This document shows positions 61,522-64,000 of a stretch of 64,000 nucleotides of DNA, one piece after another. The notes under the pieces were generated by a model that made no database searches, was not told the origin of the DNA, and worked only from the letters and a program-made list of their open reading frames with translations. Location of the stretch: the NCBI RefSeq assembly GCF_037969765.1, contig NZ_CP150207.1:1536001-1600000 (forward strand), read 5' to 3'. Within the stretch, counting starts at the first letter, position 1; each line of letters opens with the position of its first letter. Both the position numbers and the translations under genes were made by a program. This stretch comes from Paenibacillus sp. FSL W8-0186 (lineage in GTDB: Bacteria; Bacillota; Bacilli; Paenibacillales; Paenibacillaceae).

Positions 61522-62497
61522 TCAAGTCATTCTCGTAACCGGGGGAACCGGGTCATGGGGATATGAGCTGGTTAAGCAGCTTTTGCTTCAGCAGCCGAAG
61601 GAAATCATCGTATTTTCACGTAATGAGTCTACCCAGGTTGCTATGAGCCGGGCATTTGAGGATCCGCGACTCACGTTCCGTATCGGTGATATTCGCGATA
61701 AAGAAGCCCTGATGGATGCCTGCAAGAATGTGGATATCGTATATCATTTGGCTGCATTGAAGCATGTTCCCGTCTGTGAAGATCAGCCTTATGAGGCTTT
61801 GAAGACGAATGTTGTCGGCACACAGAATGTCATTGAGACAGCAATGGAAAATAAAGTGAAAAAGGTAATCTATATTTCAACGGATAAGGCGGCAAATCCC
61901 TCTAATTTCTACGGCATGACCAAGGCGATCGGGGAGAAGCTGATCGTGTATGCCAACTTGCTGCAAAGCGATACGAAGTTCGTCTGTGTGCGCGGTGGAA
62001 ATGTACTTGGCACCAATGGCAGTGTAGTTCATTTATTTAAAAGCCAGATAGCCAATAAAAATCATGTACGCATTACAGATTTGAAAATGACGCGTTTCTT
62101 TTTCACACTTCCGGACGCTATCAGCTTGCTATTCAAGGCTTCTATTGAAAGTATCGGCGGGGAAATCTTCGTGATGTCTATGCCGACTTGCCGGATTGTT
62201 GATTTAGCAGAGGTGCTGATTGAGGCGTCGGGCAAGGAAAATGTGGAGATTATCGAGTCTGGGATCCGCCCTGGCGAGAAAATACACGAGATTCTGATGA
62301 GTGAATACGAGAGCATGACTACCATAGTGTACGATCGAGAATACCTGGTTATTCTCCCCAATTTGGATATTCCAGAATTAAAGGAGCGATACAGCCAGTA
62401 CCCTCTTGTTCCGTTTGAGAGCTTCAGCTCGGAGCATAATTTAATGGATAAAGACGAAATCCGGAATTTACTGATTCGCGGAGGGTTCATATCATGA
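61511..62497 (+). CDS. UDP-GlcNAc 4,6-dehydratase/5-epimerase-like SDR (FnlA/CapE type)
   Basis: This 328-residue extended SDR has the nucleotide motif TGGTGSWGYEL and the active-site region VYHLAALKHVP. The catalytic triad includes Ser/Thr in IYISTDKAANP and the Tyr in FYGMTKAIGEK. RPGEKIHEILMSEYE near the C-terminus is typical of the CapE/FnlA/PseB group. It should convert UDP-GlcNAc to a 4-keto-6-deoxy sugar, with L configuration if it also epimerises C5. It overlaps the genes on both sides. Confidence 0.87.
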   Translation: MFTNQVILVTGGTGSWGYELVKQLLLQQPKEIIVFSRNESTQVAMSRAFEDPRLTFRIGDIRDKEALMDACKNVDIVYHLAALKHVPVCEDQPYEALKTNVVGTQNVIETAMENKVKKVIYISTDKAANPSNFYGMTKAIGEKLIVYANLLQSDTKFVCVRGGNVLGTNGSVVHLFKSQIANKNHVRITDLKMTRFFFTLPDAISLLFKASIESIGGEIFVMSMPTCRIVDLAEVLIEASGKENVEIIESGIRPGEKIHEILMSEYESMTTIVYDREYLVILPNLDIPELKERYSQYPLVPFESFSSEHNLMDKDEIRNLLIRGGFIS

Positions 62498-63321
62498 AAA
62501 TACTCATCATCGGCGGTAACGGAATGGCAGGTCATGTATTGGTTCGTTATTTCCAGCGGCAGGGGAAGCATCGCGTATTTTATACGACCCGGGACACGAG
62601 CGACCCCGGGTCGCTCATTCTTGATGTGGATGACATTTCAGCAGTAGAACGGGCCGTTCAGCTCGTCAGGCCGGATGTCATCATTAATGCCGTAGGTGTG
62701 CTGAACCATTTCGCGGCCCAGAATACAATAGCCGCTTACCATATTAACGGATTCCTCCCGCACCGTCTCCGGCGGGCAGCAGACGCGCTGTCTGCCCGGC
62801 TAATCCACATTAGTACGGACTGCGTATTCCTTGGTAGTAAAGGGAAGTACACGGAAAATGACTTAACTGACGGTACATCCACCTATGCGGTCACAAAGGC
62901 GCTAGGAGAGGTTCGGGATGAGGGGCATCTTACGATTCGGACATCGATAATCGGTCCCGAAATCCGTGATCAGGGCATCGGATTGCTGCAGTGGTTCTTA
63001 GGCCAAAAAGGAAAAGTAAACGGGTATCGTCGCGTTCTCTGGAACGGAGTGACAACGATTCAATTAGCGAAGGCCATCGATTCTGTACTGGACTCCTCCT
63101 TATCCGGGCTGGTGCACCTTGCTCATCCAGAAACCTTCACGAAGCATGATATGCTGAAGCTATTTCAGGAGATTTGGAATAAGCAGGATGTAACCATTGT
63201 TCCCGTGGATCAGCCGGTCATGGATCGCACATTGGTATCGACTCGGAAGGATGTTCATTTTGCCCTGCCTTCTTTTCGCGGCATGATTGAGGAAATGGCT
63301 GACTGGATGGGAAGAACATGA
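62494..63321 (+). CDS. 4-keto-6-deoxy-sugar nucleotide reductase (RmlD/WbvR-like SDR)
   Basis: This 275-residue reductase has IIGGNGMAGHVLVRYF (nucleotide motif), NAVGVLNHFA, IHISTDCVFLGSKGKYTEND and the catalytic YAVTKALGE. It lacks the C-terminal cupin domain of FnlB/CapF. That makes it more like WbvR, which leads to UDP-L-RhaNAc and, after the 2-epimerase, UDP-L-QuiNAc. The pathway product is inferred. ATGA overlaps occur at both ends. Confidence 0.85.
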   Translation: MKILIIGGNGMAGHVLVRYFQRQGKHRVFYTTRDTSDPGSLILDVDDISAVERAVQLVRPDVIINAVGVLNHFAAQNTIAAYHINGFLPHRLRRAADALSARLIHISTDCVFLGSKGKYTENDLTDGTSTYAVTKALGEVRDEGHLTIRTSIIGPEIRDQGIGLLQWFLGQKGKVNGYRRVLWNGVTTIQLAKAIDSVLDSSLSGLVHLAHPETFTKHDMLKLFQEIWNKQDVTIVPVDQPVMDRTLVSTRKDVHFALPSFRGMIEEMADWMGRT

Positions 63322-64000
63322 AAGGCACCGTACTAGTTACCGGAGCCGCCGGCTTTACCGGACAGCATGCCTGCAAAAGACTGGCTGAAAAAGGCTATAG
63401 AGTGGCTGCGATTGTTCGATCCCATTCATCCCTTAAAACACTGTCCCCCATAGATCATGTGGATTATCATGTGTGCGATTTGAAGAGGCCGGCAGATATA
63501 TGCGAGCTTGTTCAACGCATATCTCCCCGCTATGTACTTCACCTTGCCGGCAAAAATTCTGTTCCTGAATCCTGGGCCAATCCTATCCTATATATGGAGA
63601 GCAATATATTGGGGACGATTCATTTGTTAAACGCCTTGAGGGAGCGGGAGGGAATCCCCATATTAATTGCTGGCTCGCGCCTGAAATTTGACCTGAGTTT
63701 CCCTGTAGAGCCAACTCATCCTTATGGACTGAGCAAATCCATTCAAGAAGTGATCTCCCTGGCATGGGGGGAACTGTTCCATCAACATGTTATATTGGCA
63801 GAGCCTTGCAATCTTGTCGGTCCCGGCCCATCTACGGGCATTTGCTCCCTGCTGGCGGGATATATTGCCGCGCTGGAACGAGGGAAGCCCAGACCGCGTT
63901 TCCGGCTGTCATCAGCCAGCGCAACAAGGGATTTTCTCGATGTCAGAGATGCGGTAGACGCCTATGAATTGCTTCTGCGCCAAGGAAGTGCGGGCACGGT
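63318..64000 (+). CDS. NAD-dependent epimerase/dehydratase SDR, cut by the window end
   Basis: This open frame begins at an ATG overlapping the previous stop and remains open to the right edge, giving at least 227 residues. It has VLVTGAAGFTGQHACKRL (nucleotide motif), VLHLAGKNSVPESW, and the catalytic HPYGLSKSIQE, and it resembles GDP-mannose 4,6-dehydratase or related SDRs. The usual Ser/Thr-rich active-site strand reads IAGSRLKFD, slightly unusual for the family. Its substrate is unknown; context suggests another sugar nucleotide. Confidence 0.82.
   Translation, partial: MKGTVLVTGAAGFTGQHACKRLAEKGYRVAAIVRSHSSLKTLSPIDHVDYHVCDLKRPADICELVQRISPRYVLHLAGKNSVPESWANPILYMESNILGTIHLLNALREREGIPILIAGSRLKFDLSFPVEPTHPYGLSKSIQEVISLAWGELFHQHVILAEPCNLVGPGPSTGICSLLAGYIAALERGKPRPRFRLSSASATRDFLDVRDAVDAYELLLRQGSAGT

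Noticed and set aside
46526..64000. Capsule or exopolysaccharide locus as an alternative to spore glycan
   Set aside because: No flippase, polymerase or chain-length gene is visible, while YheC/D and CgeB families point to the spore. A capsule role is not excluded beyond the right edge.

Overview
The window looks like a chromosome segment of a spore-forming Gram-positive bacterium of the Paenibacillus type. This rests on YesM/YesN-type sensor pairs beside CUT1 sugar transporters, secreted enzymes ending in three SLH domains, EcsAB, a HssRS/HrtAB heme module, a TPP-riboswitch ykoEDC operon, YheC/YheD- and CgeB-like spore-coat families and a YjcZ-like small sporulation protein. No tRNA, rRNA, CRISPR array or insertion sequence was seen. 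The species assignment is inference.

Left part (1-9400): a leftward five-gene operon encodes a lipoprotein sugar-binding protein, two CUT1 permeases, a YesM-type kinase and a YesN-type regulator. A divergent GH2 beta-mannosidase has its own strong promoter, and a perfect CcpA (cre) site lies in the transporter leader. Together they form a catabolite-controlled mannoside uptake and degradation locus. A 660-bp non-coding stretch with degenerate repeats follows (9393-10055).

Middle part (10056-46500): this is mostly ordinary genes. They include an L,D-transpeptidase, a large SLH-anchored subtilase, a SUFU-domain protein, the heme-responsive hssRS/hrtBA locus with a recognisable HssR direct repeat, a GNAT-DinB fusion, a NagZ-like lipoprotein, a HisJ-type phosphatase, CheX, a DEVD-box helicase, EcsAB, an aminotransferase, a divergent Nim-like flavoprotein/MocR-regulator pair, an SLH-anchored GH53 galactanase with two CBM61-like modules, a DUF4097-like lipoprotein, Psd, and the HMP/thiamine ECF transporter YkoEDC. 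Several small genes are added here: 55 aa at 21985, a YjcZ-like 40 aa at 32316 (minus strand), and an arginine-rich 38 aa at 37088 with a near-perfect ribosome-binding site.

Right part (46526-64000): this is a spore-surface glycosylation locus. It has an ATP-grasp YheC/D protein, a CotSA-like GT4, four GT2 enzymes in two paralogous pairs, a sugar-nucleotide nucleotidyltransferase, a GT-D-fold enzyme, three tandem small helical proteins related to one another, an arginine-rich protein, two CgeB-like glycosyltransferases, a GT4 with a basic tail, and 2-epimerase, 4,6-dehydratase and reductase genes that could make an N-acetylated 6-deoxy-L-sugar nucleotide. A last SDR gene is cut by the window end. 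Terminators at 48987 and 56485 divide it into transcription units, and two sigma-K-like promoters flank the first divergent pair.

The most unusual feature is a short helix-type tag, with a glycine every four residues usually followed by Phe or Tyr. It occurs in five otherwise unrelated proteins of this cluster, next to the three small helical paralogues and several arginine-rich tails. I read this as a possible assembly or docking code for a spore-coat glycosylation complex. That is inference from sequence pattern only.
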